Positions 6,182-6,316 of a stretch of DNA of 6,316 nucleotides are shown in pieces (position 1 is the first letter of the stretch; each line of letters begins with the position of its first letter). The notes beneath the pieces were generated by a model. That model saw only the letters and a program-made list of their open reading frames with translations. It was not told the origin of the DNA and made no database searches. The stretch is from Campylobacterales bacterium. GTDB taxonomy: Bacteria; Campylobacterota; Campylobacteria; Campylobacterales; Arcobacteraceae. The stretch spans positions 1-6,316 of the forward strand of contig JAIELU010000087.1 in NCBI GenBank assembly GCA_019752775.1, read 5' to 3'. The position numbers and the translations under genes are program-made.

Positions 6182-6316
6182 ATGAAAAATATAATACTTA
6201 CTACTTTAAACTCAAGATATTCCCATAGTTCATTGGGTTTGAGATACTTAATAGCAAATTTAAAAGAATTAAAATCCCAAACAGAAATTTTGGAATTTGT
6301 AATAAACTCTTCAATT
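6182..6316 (+). CDS. N-terminal part of a B12-binding-type radical SAM protein, cut by window end
   Basis: An ATG at 6182 opens a frame that continues uninterrupted to the window end (45 residues). The peptide begins MKNIILTTLNSRYSHSSLG and continues LRYLIANLKEL, then TEILEFVINSSI. The opening strand followed by TTLNSRYSHSSLGLRYL is typical of the N-terminal cobalamin-binding-like domain of B12-binding radical SAM proteins (the group often carrying DUF4080). The CxxxCxxC iron-sulfur motif would lie beyond the window, so the radical SAM part is inferred. No ribosome binding site is visible upstream, but the strong N-terminal family match supports this start. It is transcribed divergently from the DUF3817 gene. 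Confidence 0.72.
   Translation, partial: MKNIILTTLNSRYSHSSLGLRYLIANLKELKSQTEILEFVINSSI

Overview
The window is very AT-rich (clearly below 35% GC by eye). Its gene families point to a Campylobacterota genome, most likely an Arcobacter-type organism. This assignment comes from base composition, c-type cytochrome content and remembered family resemblance, not from a database match. No RNA genes, insertion sequences, CRISPR arrays or phage genes were seen.

Layout. Positions 1-1472 (+) hold the 3' part of a large DUF945/YdgA-like protein whose start lies outside the window. It overlaps by one base with a small alpha/beta hydrolase (1472-2176, +). A perfect 26-bp palindrome (2162-2187), which includes the hydrolase stop codon, separates this pair from a converging block on the minus strand. 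Read in transcription order, that block is: a DUF3817 membrane protein (6079-5777); directly abutting it, a four-helix DUF420-like membrane protein (5776-5312); an 81-bp gap with a plausible promoter and CRP/FNR-type box; a three-haem cytochrome c peroxidase-like protein (5230-4007); and, overlapping it by ATGA, a 604-residue membrane protein with five CxxCH haem sites (4010-2196). At the right edge a divergent radical SAM/B12-binding-type gene starts at 6182 (+) and runs off the end.

The point of most interest is the translationally coupled cytochrome pair. The 604-residue protein appears to fuse a five-helix membrane domain, with histidines placed as in dihaem b-type quinol-reacting proteins, to a periplasmic pentahaem domain. 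Its partner looks like a bacterial dihaem peroxidase, but it has an extra CxxCH inserted next to the peroxidatic haem motif, and two normally conserved active-site residues are changed (His to Tyr and Glu to Lys). My inference is a quinol-to-periplasm electron-transfer system ending in an atypical peroxidase/MauG-family enzyme, possibly controlled by oxygen or nitrosative stress through a CRP/FNR-family regulator. The substrate cannot be told from sequence.
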